DNA of 36,635 nt from JANLUX01 sp031366005 (GTDB lineage Bacteria; Bacteroidota; Bacteroidia; AKYH767-A; OLB10): positions 1-36,635 of the forward strand of contig JANLZB010000030.1 in the NCBI GenBank assembly GCA_031366005.1, in the 5' to 3' direction. Numbering within the stretch: position 1 is the first letter of the stretch; every line of letters begins with the position of its first letter. The position numbers and the translations under genes were made by a program. The notes beneath the pieces were generated by a model. It saw nothing but the letters and a program-made list of their open reading frames with translations. It made no database searches and was not told where the DNA came from. Of this stretch, positions 1 through 8,032 are shown piece after piece.

Positions 1-2669
1 CCTGTACAAACTGCTGCAGCACCTGTTATAGTGGAGTTAGCAGGTGTACCCTGGCAAAGCGGCAAAGGTGTTCCGCAAAATTCATCTGCGCCAATATCCG
101 GAGCAGTGCCAGCGGTTGGAGTACAAGTTACATAACCAGTATTACCAAACCGTACATCAGCTTCAAAGTCATCTGTAAAACCGCTAATGTTTGCTCCACC
201 ACTTTCTATACTTGTAGCAACAGCTGTGTTAATTTTAAGAAAATTTGCATTACCGCAAGAAGTACTTAGGAAAGGAGGATTTTCAGAAACTGAGTTTGCA
301 TCCCTTGCAGCTACAAAGTTCTTATATGTTCCCACTCCGGGTCCGATTGCTGTAAACGTATTCGTTCCATCCGTAAAAATGGTCGTAGCAAAAAAATCAT
401 TCCTGTTAGAGGTGCTTGCATAAGTAGTAAGCGTAGTTGAGCTTCTTCTGTATGCAACTGCTAAACCTGTCCCCGTTGTGGTGGAAGAATTTCTAAAAAT
501 ATTATTATTAAGAGTAAGTGTGGGTGTGGTAGATGCACTAATGGCTGATGAACCAAACAATGCACCCGTGCTTGCCCCATTTAAAGAAACAGTATTGTAA
601 TAAGCATTTACCGTTGTACCACCTGTAATGTTAATACCAATCAAAGGATTAGCAGCGTTTGCAGCAGGGGTACGTAAATCACCAATTCTGTTATTGCTAA
701 TATTAACAGTTGTACCAACTGAAACAAGTATTCCATTAACTGTTGAACTTGCATTACTGCCTGACACATCACAAATTGTATTCTTAAATACATTAGTAGT
801 AGTAGCTGCACCAATTGAAATTCCCACTACAGAAGTTGCACCAGTGCTTGCTAAAGTACTGATTGAATTATTATTAATATTAATAAGAGGAGAGGTATTA
901 ATACATGATAAACCCGTAACCGCTCCTCCTGCTCCAGTTGAAGTTAAATTAGTAATAGTATTGGAAGCAATAGTTACAGAAGTAGCTGTATTCGCAGCAG
1001 AACCTATTGTAATTCCAGTTACTGCACCTTGACCGGTAATATTCGTTATTGTATTAGTTGAAAGACTTGATGCTCCATTCCAATAAGTAAAGTTCATTGC
1101 GTTAATTGTTGCAGCCCCGGTAGTCCAGTTATTTAAAGTGTTACCCGTTACTGTTCTTGTTGGTGCTGTTCCTCCATCTGTATAACTAATACCGGTAATA
1201 GCGGTTGCACCTGTAAGGGTAACGTTGGAGAAATTATTGTTAGTACAATTTGATACCGCCCCTGAAACAGTTGAACCATTGTCAGTCACAAAAGTAACCG
1301 TGCCTCCTGCACCAGTTTTAGTAAATCCCGTTACAATTGAGTTGCTATTTACTGCTTTTGTACCTGTAGCAGGAGCAGTAAAGCTTTGTGAAATAAAAGT
1401 AACACTTCCTGTAGTATTACAATTGATGTTTGTAAAGGTATTGCTGCTGATTGAAGTAGAAAAGTTTGTACTGGTTACCGTTATAAATGTAATAGATCCC
1501 GAAGCACCGGCAACTGTATGCCCAAAAGTATTAAAGTTATTACTGTTGACAAGTAAATTGCTGGTAGCACTTGCCGAACCCGAAGGATAGCTTATTCCAA
1601 CCATTGAAGCTGAAGTTAATCCGCTTTGTAACGATATATTGTTATTATTAATGGTGTTGGTAAATGTCGCTGTTGGGGTCGCACTGGCTGCAGGTATTTG
1701 AATACCATTCATTGTACTACCCACAGTTTGACCGCCTACAGAACTGCTTACTGTATTAAATGATACGTTAAAACCATTAGAATTTCTAACTAAAATTCCA
1801 TTTACAGTACCGGATACATTGGCATAAGCAGAAAAAGTACCCGTAGTCCCAAAGTTAGTAATGCTGTTTGCTTGTGAACCGCCTGTTCCTCCTATATCAA
1901 TCCCCGTATTTGCATCTGCGACAGCAGTAGGTCCAATCACTAAAATCCCGTTATTGACATTACTTATTGTATTGCCATATACTTTCATATTGCTATTCCC
2001 ACCTGTAGTTCCGGTTGCAGAAGCAGAACTGGTTGCAGCAGTGGCTGTGTGAGTTGAATTTGAATATATACCAAACGTATTTTGATAATTTCTGTTAAGC
2101 GTTATTGTGTTGTTTATAATGGTGATATTTTGCGCGCCATTAGTAGTGGATGCATAAAAAAGCGCTACGCCAAACTCCACCATGTTATTGGTACCGGCAG
2201 CAGTGGTAGTGTTTAACACGTTTTCATTCATATTAAAATTCTGGAGAACCATAAAATCGGAGCCAATGAATTTGAAAATCGCATCGGTTAATGATCCTGA
2301 TGTACCTGCAGGAGAAGGAGCGGTTATGATATTTCCGCTTCCTACAAAAGTTACCGTGTTGGTTGCAGAAGCTCCCGCAAGTGTTGCTGAGATGGAATAA
2401 CCCCCTGCAGGACATGTTTGAGGATTACCTCCGCTAAGGTTGATGGTCACCGGACCTGTAATAGAGGTTTTACTGTTTAAATCCGTAATGGCTGCTGCTA
2501 ATGAAGTGTAAGTTGCAGCTAAAGCAGTTGGACCCACGTTACCCGGGTTAACCACCGTAACTACCTGCGCATTGGCCGTAAAGCTCATAATACAACATGT
2601 TAATAGCGTTAAGCATGTTGCTAACAATCGCTTAGCAGTTGCTTTTGTTTTGTAAATAGTTGTTTTCAT
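1..2669 (-). CDS. Giant secreted beta-helix (adhesin-like) protein, C-terminus beyond left edge
   Basis: A minus-strand frame is open from an ATG at 2669 to the window edge, giving at least 889 residues. The stretches I translated by hand near both ends are free of stops. The N-terminus is a signal peptide with a basic start, a hydrophobic core and probable cleavage after ANAQ (about residue 35). The body is a low-complexity series rich in Asn, Thr, Gly and Ser, with recurring motifs of the type NNTI, GI and NNNI spaced like the rungs of a right-handed parallel beta-helix. Close to the left edge is an APDIGADEF motif, common near the end of beta-helix domains in Bacteroidota surface proteins. 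A segment resembling the start of an Ig/PKD-type module (PLCQGTPANSTITGAAAVC) follows. The role is probably at the cell surface or secreted, as adhesin or polysaccharide-binding protein; no catalytic residues are evident. The sorting signal is not visible, so I cannot tell whether it uses T9SS or exosortase. Confidence 0.85.
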   Translation of the reverse strand, partial: MKTTIYKTKATAKRLLATCLTLLTCCIMSFTANAQVVTVVNPGNVGPTALAATYTSLAAAITDLNSKTSITGPVTINLSGGNPQTCPAGGYSISATLAGASATNTVTFVGSGNIITAPSPAGTSGSLTDAIFKFIGSDFMVLQNFNMNENVLNTTTAAGTNNMVEFGVALFYASTTNGAQNITIINNTITLNRNYQNTFGIYSNSTHTATAATSSASATGTTGGNSNMKVYGNTISNVNNGILVIGPTAVADANTGIDIGGTGGSQANSITNFGTTGTFSAYANVSGTVNGILVRNSNGFNVSFNTVSSSVGGQTVGSTMNGIQIPAASATPTATFTNTINNNNISLQSGLTSASMVGISYPSGSASATSNLLVNSNNFNTFGHTVAGASGSITFITVTSTNFSTSISSNTFTNINCNTTGSVTFISQSFTAPATGTKAVNSNSIVTGFTKTGAGGTVTFVTDNGSTVSGAVSNCTNNNFSNVTLTGATAITGISYTDGGTAPTRTVTGNTLNNWTTGAATINAMNFTYWNGASSLSTNTITNITGQGAVTGITIGSAANTATSVTIASNTITNLTSTGAGGAVTGLSCINTSPLININNNSISTLASTGATSVVGISIGAATTTNVFKNTICDVSGSNASSTVNGILVSVGTTVNISNNRIGDLRTPAANAANPLIGINITGGTTVNAYYNTVSLNGASTGALFGSSAISASTTPTLTLNNNIFRNSSTTTGTGLAVAYRRSSTTLTTYASTSNRNDFFATTIFTDGTNTFTAIGPGVGTYKNFVAARDANSVSENPPFLSTSCGNANFLKINTAVATSIESGGANISGFTDDFEADVRFGNTGYVTCTPTAGTAPDIGADEFCGTPLPLCQGTPANSTITGAAAVCT

Positions 2670-2977
2670 AGTAGATTATTAAGTTTTTGTTTTGTTTTTA
2701 TAGGTATAAGTATTGCTTAATTCAATGGATATTGCTTCAATAAATGAAGTAACTGTAAAAAAATAAGGGGTATTAATTAAAGGGTATCGCGAATTATAAA
2801 AGGGAATCCGTTCAGCAAATATATCTTTTAAATTAGATTGCTCCAACTTTATTTACCTAATTGTTTAAAATAAATCCAGCATACTTTTTCTGCACAGTAT
2901 TAATTATCAGTCTTCTTACATTTGCCTCATCCGTCTTTGCGGCAAACTGATCTTTCTTTTATCTAACAAGAATCTGT
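2670..2977. other. AT-rich intergenic stretch upstream of the beta-helix gene
   Basis: This stretch should contain the promoter of the minus-strand beta-helix gene, but I could not find a convincing Bacteroidota -33/-7 pair. No reading frame here looks coding. A weak 21-base periodicity may extend a few units leftward from the array that starts at 2978, but it is too faint to count. On the other side of that array, 3461-3635 (175 bases) also lacks a gene and should hold the promoter of the 3636 gene. Confidence 0.5.
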
Positions 2978-3460
2978 TTGCAGAATTCTAAACCCTCCTT
3001 TTATCTTAATGAGCCACGTTTTCAGGATACTCTTTACCTTTTTTGGCATTCTTTAAAAAAATTTCAGCCCTGTAATCTCACCTTTCAGCATTTAAAAATG
3101 TGTTTTCAGGAATCAGAAATAGATTTTCAGGAATCAGAAATAGATTTTCAGGACTCCGCAATGGGTTTTCAGCATCTCACCTTCCTCTTTTAATCCCGTA
3201 ATCCTGCGTTTTGGTTGTTACATTTGTCATGGCAATCAGCTCTCCCCTCTTTTTAGTAATCTAATCTCTCGCTGCAGTTCTGCTCCTTCTCCATTCAGTT
3301 ATCTAATCCATCCTTTCACCATTCTTCCCTTCGCCATTGATATTGTAATCCCCCTTTGCAGTTCTCTAATCCCTCCCTGCAGCTTTGCAATCCTTCACTT
3401 TAGTGGTGCAATCAATCGTTTTTGTTGTAAGGTTTTTTGCATTTTCAACCCTTTGCCACC
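2978..3460 (+). repeat. Array of 23 degenerate 21-base repeats
   Basis: Reading in steps of exactly 21 from 2978, most units start with TTTCAG, TTGCAG or CTGCAG or a close variant (offset 0-5). Many carry AATC or a near match at offset 12-15 followed by CCNTC. Clear starts are 2978, 3020, 3062, 3083, 3104, 3125, 3146, 3167, 3272, 3293, 3356 and 3377, all in the same 21-base phase. Units at 3104 and 3125 are identical. In the frame of the array each unit is seven codons (for example FQESEID twice, then LSNPSFH, FSNPSLQ), but in-frame stops occur at 3191, 3254, 3257, 3338 and 3401, so it is not one gene now. The pyrimidine-rich strand is the plus strand. The array ends about 175 bases before the 3636 gene. 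Function unknown. Confidence 0.8.
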
Positions 3461-3635
3461 CTGAACTGCTGCTGGTGCAAAATTCCACACCCATAGTTTT
3501 AAGATTATTTAAAAACTTTTTTTCAGAGGTAAATGATGCATTGACAAAAAAAACTTTGCATTATGTAAGGTTTAAGCTGATAATAACTGTAACTAATCCT
3601 TTTAGCCATCTGTATATATCGGAAAATAAAATACA

Positions 3636-4616
3636 ATGAATCAAAACATTAAAACAGTACTCGCGGTCATCAGGGCTATACTTAGCTACTGCACCAGCGC
3701 TCAGTGGTCATCTCTTGTTAATTCTGTTCCCGGGTTTACTTCCGCCATCCTCAAAATGCAGGATTGGGAAAAACAAATTAACGAACTCATCGTTCGTCAG
3801 GCAGCCGACACCAAAGGCTTCACCAGGCAAAGACAACTGTTGAGAAAAAACCTTGCCATCACATCTTTTGTTTATTTAAGGCGGGGTATGGCTTATGCAA
3901 AAAGCAAAGGCAATAACACGCTTTACGCTTCGCTTAACATCAGTCTTTCAAAACTTAAAGGAATGGGTTTTACCATTATCGGACAGGAAGTGTCAGAATG
4001 CATGGATTTGTTAAAAGCTGTTCCCCCTGCTGACCTTGTACCTTTCGGCATCACCTCCTTAACCGAATGGCAGCTTTCGCTCAAAACTTATAATGATTAT
4101 GTATCGCTTCCGCGTAATAAAAAGGCAGATAAAAAAGCTGCAGGAGCTATGCTGGAAACCGTAGTGCGCGATGCTTCCACTTATATGCGCGAAAATCTTA
4201 CCCCTCTTGCGGAAGCCTTCATAGGCACCAATCCCCTGTTTGTAATTGGCTACAAGGCAAACCTGAAACAAATTCCCGCTCCTGTGCGCCACACTCGCCT
4301 CAATGCAGTGGTAACTGATGAATTAGGCACATTACACATCAATTGCACCGTAACGGTTGATAAGTTTATCAAAGATGAAAAACCTTACAACGCTGCTTCT
4401 GCCATTACAGGCTTTGACGGTAGTTGCATTGTTAAAGAATTTGAATCCGGAATAAGAACCGTTACCGTTTCAGGTCCTACAGTAGCTACGAAAACCTTCG
4501 GTCCATTTAAATTTGAAAACGGCAAAAGTAATGTCGAAGTTTTTGTTTGCGAGCCTGCGTTTGTTATCACACCTGCGGCACCCGTTGCTATGGCAAAATC
4601 AAGCATGAAACAGTAA
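3636..4616 (+). CDS. Hypothetical helical protein with C-terminal beta-sandwich; relative of the 30540 and 31575 genes
   Basis: This gene encodes 326 residues without a signal peptide or clear membrane segment, so a cytoplasmic location or non-classical export is likely. Residues 1 to about 205 look alpha-helical. Residues about 215-326 look like an Ig-like or carboxypeptidase-regulatory-like beta-sandwich. Blocks match the two paralogues at 30540-32495. A TKGF/TKGI motif is followed by a helix with RxMxYA and GNNTLYASL (GDNDLFTTM in the paralogue). Near residue 205 there is a YK...RHT block (YKANLKQIPAPVRHT here, YKEARKTLDLGHRHT there). It is the most divergent member of the trio. It stands alone, follows the 21-base array and ends before a strong terminator. 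No function is known to me. Confidence 0.75.
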   Translation: MNQNIKTVLAVIRAILSYCTSAQWSSLVNSVPGFTSAILKMQDWEKQINELIVRQAADTKGFTRQRQLLRKNLAITSFVYLRRGMAYAKSKGNNTLYASLNISLSKLKGMGFTIIGQEVSECMDLLKAVPPADLVPFGITSLTEWQLSLKTYNDYVSLPRNKKADKKAAGAMLETVVRDASTYMRENLTPLAEAFIGTNPLFVIGYKANLKQIPAPVRHTRLNAVVTDELGTLHINCTVTVDKFIKDEKPYNAASAITGFDGSCIVKEFESGIRTVTVSGPTVATKTFGPFKFENGKSNVEVFVCEPAFVITPAAPVAMAKSSMKQ

Positions 4617-4660
4617 AGACAGATTCAGCTTTCTCTGGATAAATAAATTTAATAAAAAAG

Positions 4661-4694
4661 CCTTGCAGGCTTCATAACCTGCAAGGTTTTTTTT
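4661..4694 (+). terminator. Rho-independent terminator of the 3636 gene
   Basis: A perfect 9-bp stem (CCTTGCAGG / CCTGCAAGG) with an 8-base loop is followed directly by eight T. It lies 45 bases after the stop of the 3636 gene. Confidence 0.85.
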
Positions 4695-4732
4695 AATTAC
4701 ACCCCTCCCATCCCCGTTTTTATTGTGTGATT

Positions 4733-4774
4733 AAAAAAAAGGCTGGTTCGTGTAATACGAACCAGCCTTTTTTT
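4733..4774. terminator. Bidirectional terminator, mainly for the 4810 gene
   Basis: A perfect 11-bp stem (GGCTGGTTCGT / ACGAACCAGCC, loop GTAAT) is flanked by eight A and seven T, so it can terminate both strands. It sits between the converging 3636 and 4810 genes. Its core is nearly the same as the hairpin at 6012-6042 after the other IPTL-CTERM gene. Confidence 0.85.
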
Positions 4775-4809
4775 ATAATCTCCCTTTCACTGAAAAGAAT
4801 AAGAGGAAC

Positions 4810-5907
4810 TTATTCTCGCTTCATCTTCCACAAATGCACCATATACGCCACAATGCCTGCGCTTGCAAAGGTACCGAGTGAATCCGTTATGCTTATTGTT
4901 CCATAATACAATTTAGCAGCTGCCATGCCTGCCGCTGCAAACAGTAATACTATAGATAGCACTTTAAAGAATAAACTCCTGTCAAATAATGATGGACTTT
5001 CCTGTGAGTAAGCATTACCAGCAACAGCTAACGCATTTTGTCTTTTATAAACGAAAACCATTGTTACTGAAAGCATCAGCAAGGTGAAGATGATTAAGCC
5101 CCATTGAGAAAGGGTTGGGATAGGATTTATCACATATGGAAAGATGGGATCATAATTGCCGAAACCTGCATCACCATATACACTCACAGCAACACTATTA
5201 TCTGAATTATTAACATTCAATGTTATTGTTTTTGATAAGTTGGGTATTGGTTCAACCTTTATAACTTGCGCACCTAAACTGTCTATTGTCATGCTATAAT
5301 TAAAATCTGAAGGATTAAAAATACCGTCTGCAATCACTTGTCCATGTTCAATACGAACGCTGCCGTCATAAAGTGCTTGTGAAGATGATGTCAGTTCAGA
5401 ATCATTTGCAGTTGTTCCTTTCCAAATAATGATGCGGTAAACTGAGCCATAAGAAGTATTGGTAGCAGCAACCATTGATCCTGAAAAATTTGATAATTCT
5501 ACAACTGTTGTATTAGGAACAGGGCCATTACTAACAGAAGCTTGGCTACTCAATTCACATCTCGCAATTCCGTTAGAATCTGTCGGAGCAGTTGCGGGAG
5601 GGGCAAATGCATTGCCGCCTGAAGCCCACCATCTGTCGCTCCAGGTTACCGGATAGCACCCTGCTGATGAATTAGTACATTGAGCATAGCAATGGCTTGC
5701 TGATTTATATGCGTATGCATAGCTGCAACTCGCACTGTATTGCCAACCTAATTGAACGCCATAATTAAATACGCGCGCGTTTGCAGTATATTTTTTAAGT
5801 ACACCACAATTAGCCCGTGTGTTTCCATTAGCTCCTGCAAAAGTTTCTGCATTGCTTAGTAAAACTAATGCAATTGCAATTAAATTAATAAGTTTTTTTG
5901 TTTTCAT
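4810..5907 (-). CDS. IPTL-CTERM sorting domain protein (probable XrtH substrate)
   Basis: The protein has 365 residues. The N-terminus is a signal peptide with probable cleavage near residue 24 (ETFAG-ANG). A Cys/Tyr/Ser-rich segment follows (Cys at about 34-86), then a beta-rich region without a family I recognise. The C-terminal 103 residues begin at residue 263 with IPTLSQWG, the recognition motif of the IPTLxxWG-CTERM signal. A hydrophobic helix and a basic VYKRQ follow. In the known family exosortase H is thought to cut at such a signal and anchor or release the protein. Here the chain continues for about 75 more residues with two further predicted membrane segments (about 313-333 and 345-358), ending in WKMKRE. 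The same tail occurs in the next gene. Substrate status is inferred from the motif and the nearby exosortase gene. Confidence 0.85.
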   Translation of the reverse strand: MKTKKLINLIAIALVLLSNAETFAGANGNTRANCGVLKKYTANARVFNYGVQLGWQYSASCSYAYAYKSASHCYAQCTNSSAGCYPVTWSDRWWASGGNAFAPPATAPTDSNGIARCELSSQASVSNGPVPNTTVVELSNFSGSMVAATNTSYGSVYRIIIWKGTTANDSELTSSSQALYDGSVRIEHGQVIADGIFNPSDFNYSMTIDSLGAQVIKVEPIPNLSKTITLNVNNSDNSVAVSVYGDAGFGNYDPIFPYVINPIPTLSQWGLIIFTLLMLSVTMVFVYKRQNALAVAGNAYSQESPSLFDRSLFFKVLSIVLLFAAAGMAAAKLYYGTISITDSLGTFASAGIVAYMVHLWKMKRE

Positions 5908-6011
5908 AGTAATTTGATTTTTGGTTTATATGGTTAATATATCTATTAAGAGTCACTAAATTCATCAATGGATTATCTCCAAAAATCATCCGCAACAATG
6001 GATTGAAATAA

Positions 6012-6042
6012 GAAGCTGGTTCGCGTAATACGAACCAGCTTC
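6012..6042 (-). terminator. Terminator hairpin after the 6058 gene
   Basis: A perfect 12-bp stem (GAAGCTGGTTCG / CGAACCAGCTTC) with a 7-base loop lies just after the stop of the minus-strand 6058 gene. The downstream T-run on the minus strand is weak. The 25-base core matches the one at 4742-4766 at 24 positions. Confidence 0.65.
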
Positions 6043-6057
6043 ATGGAATAAAAGAGA

Positions 6058-8019
6058 TTATTCTTTCTTCATCTTCCACAAATGCACCATATACGCCACA
6101 ATAGCTGCGCTGCCAATGGTACCCAGAGAATCTGCTGTGCTTATTGTTCCGTAATACCATTTAGCAACTGCCATACCCGCCACTGCAAACAGTAATACTA
6201 TACCAAGCGCTTTAAAGTATAAACTCCTGTCAAATAATGATTGTTTTTGCTGTACATCAACATTACCATCAACAGCTAATACAGTTTGTCTTCTGTAAAC
6301 AAAAACCATAGTAACTGAAAGCATCAGCAAAGTAAAAATAATTAAGCCCCATTGGGAGAGAGTGGGGATTTGATGAGGTCCAGTTACACTGTTAAATTCG
6401 TTTGTTATAGTAAAGGAATTTACGTTTTTAGCCTGCAGTGAAACCTCAGATAAATATTCAATAGTGCCTGTTGCATTATTAGCAAGAAATCTGAATTCAT
6501 TACCGGTATAGGTAACATTGTTGTTATCTGTAAAAGGTATAGGATTAGGTGTAAAAATAACTATGCAAGGCGTATAAGGTGGGAAAGGGTTGGGCCATGG
6601 ATTTTTCCCGCAACCGGAAAGATTGAAAGGAGTTGATGTACCAAAAGTGCCCACCACTCCATTTGATAATACACTGCTTCCTACCAAAGTCCCGTTATTC
6701 ACCACCTGGAGTAATATCTGTGTTGATCCTATTGAACTGAAATTAGTTGTTGCTCGTACCGTTGTAGCATTAATATAATCTAATGCAAGATTTCCGAGAT
6801 TAGAAAAAGGTACATTATTAAAACTACCCTTTGCATTAATAACCGCTGAGGCACCGGTTGCATTTAATTGCAGTCCTGTTAAGTCCATTCTGAAGTTCGG
6901 TGCAGAACCCAAAGAAACACGAACGCCATCATTACCACTCGATCCTAAATTAGTAACCTGAAGAGTAGAATTTGTATTTGCAAGTGTAACGTGGCTTGCT
7001 CCCATTCCGGTATTCAAAAAGCAATTGTAAACTGCACTAATAGGTGCAATTTGTGTGTTATTGCAAATAGATACCATAGAAAGCGGATACACATAATTGA
7101 ATTCAGTAAAATGTAAAGCAGACGTAGCATTATTATAGGTTGCTACAGGAGATGTACAAACTCTAGCCTGATCAACTAACATGTTTATCGGGCCTCCGTT
7201 ATTGGTAATATGTGTATTTTTTCCTCCTCCCCATGGTGGTGGTGGTGGTAGTGGCGGTGTAGGATTTGAAACAAAATTTCGTTGACCGGTATGCTCCATC
7301 TTATTCATTGATGTTGATGATTTAATCCAGGTGTCGGTCCATCCGATATAACTAACTGTGGAATTTGTTGCTAATACCGGAACTGTTCCGGTTATAGTGC
7401 CTGTAACAAAAATGGTATCACCGCCATAACTATTGGTATTATAATTAACTTTTAAAGTATCACCACTATAATACCATAAATCGGTTAAATTATTTACTGA
7501 AGTCATTCCTAACGAAGAGAAATTTTTTGCTCCATTTAATTCACATGCACTTGGAGGCGCTCCTATTGTTGCTAAACTTATGGCTTGTTGTAATGAATAT
7601 CCAACAGAAGCAGGTATCGGGGAAATAGTTGCGTCAGAAAAACCATTGTAATGATTCATAATGATACTTAAAACTGCATTTATCGCTACTCCGTTTACCG
7701 TACCTGTAATATTACCATACATATGTCTTGGGCGAGAAGGTATAATAACAGTTGAAGAACAGGTGCATCCCATTGCATCCGTCACCGTTACGGTATAGGT
7801 TGCCGCTGGCAAACCGGATAAATCTTCTGTTGTGGCTCCATTGCTCCATGCATAAGCATAAGCAGGATTGCCTCCTGTAACTGTTAAATTAATTTTGCCA
7901 TAAGGTTGCCCTGGCTCAATTGCACATTGCATTGAGCATTGTGAAAAAGAATTAAATGAAATAAATAAAATACTAATTGCAATAAAAATAATTTTTCGTA
8001 ATAAGATTAATTTTCTCAT
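6058..8019 (-). CDS. SprB-repeat protein with IPTL-CTERM sorting domain (probable XrtH substrate)
   Basis: The protein has 653 residues. A signal peptide with cleavage after about residue 26 (NSFSQ) precedes a SprB-type repeat at about 41-92, recognisable by VTGGNPAYAYAWSNGATT, LSGLPAATYTVTVTDAMGC and CS. The middle is beta-rich and Asn/Thr-rich with a short proline run (PPLPPPPP, about residues 252-259); I do not recognise its domains. The IPTLSQWG motif starts at residue 551. It is followed by a membrane helix, VYRRQ and the same two-helix extension as in the 4810 protein (81 of 103 residues identical by hand alignment). The parts before the motif are unrelated between the two proteins. The gene faces the exosortase gene divergently. 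A consensus Shine-Dalgarno lies before its ATG. Confidence 0.87.
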   Translation of the reverse strand: MRKLILLRKIIFIAISILFISFNSFSQCSMQCAIEPGQPYGKINLTVTGGNPAYAYAWSNGATTEDLSGLPAATYTVTVTDAMGCTCSSTVIIPSRPRHMYGNITGTVNGVAINAVLSIIMNHYNGFSDATISPIPASVGYSLQQAISLATIGAPPSACELNGAKNFSSLGMTSVNNLTDLWYYSGDTLKVNYNTNSYGGDTIFVTGTITGTVPVLATNSTVSYIGWTDTWIKSSTSMNKMEHTGQRNFVSNPTPPLPPPPPWGGGKNTHITNNGGPINMLVDQARVCTSPVATYNNATSALHFTEFNYVYPLSMVSICNNTQIAPISAVYNCFLNTGMGASHVTLANTNSTLQVTNLGSSGNDGVRVSLGSAPNFRMDLTGLQLNATGASAVINAKGSFNNVPFSNLGNLALDYINATTVRATTNFSSIGSTQILLQVVNNGTLVGSSVLSNGVVGTFGTSTPFNLSGCGKNPWPNPFPPYTPCIVIFTPNPIPFTDNNNVTYTGNEFRFLANNATGTIEYLSEVSLQAKNVNSFTITNEFNSVTGPHQIPTLSQWGLIIFTLLMLSVTMVFVYRRQTVLAVDGNVDVQQKQSLFDRSLYFKALGIVLLFAVAGMAVAKWYYGTISTADSLGTIGSAAIVAYMVHLWKMKKE

Positions 8020-8026
8020 GATTTTG

Positions 8027-8032
8027 TCCTCC
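8027..8032 (-). promoter_or_regulatory. Shine-Dalgarno site of the 6058-8019 gene
   Basis: On the minus strand GGAGGA lies 7 bases before the ATG at 8019. Bacteroidota genes seldom use a strong Shine-Dalgarno and I see none this clear before other genes of the window. It supports the chosen start. Confidence 0.6.

Noticed and set aside
187..2400. Several plus-strand ORFs of 60-134 codons in the first 2.4 kb
   Set aside because: They are one frame antisense to the long minus-strand beta-helix gene, whose Asn/Thr repeats leave the opposite strand open. Composition is Val/Leu/Pro-rich and lacks start context.
2978..3193. 71-codon ORF with FQESEID repeats as a real small protein
   Set aside because: It is simply the first part of the 21-base array; the array continues in phase after its stop through several in-frame stops. 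No signal or start context supports translation.
2978..3460. CRISPR array
   Set aside because: Units are contiguous without spacers, only partly conserved, and no cas gene is in the window.
3541..3567. TTGACA with TTATGT as sigma-70-like promoter of the 3636 gene
   Set aside because: The spacer is only 14-15 bases and Bacteroidota use a different consensus; not convincing.
3385..3639. 84-codon ORF before the 3636 gene
   Set aside because: It begins inside the repeat array, runs through an AT-rich stretch and has no recognisable features; likely chance.
7231..7258. GGT trinucleotide run as phase-variable repeat in the 6058 gene
   Set aside because: A three-base unit keeps the frame and encodes a short proline run; no switching is expected.
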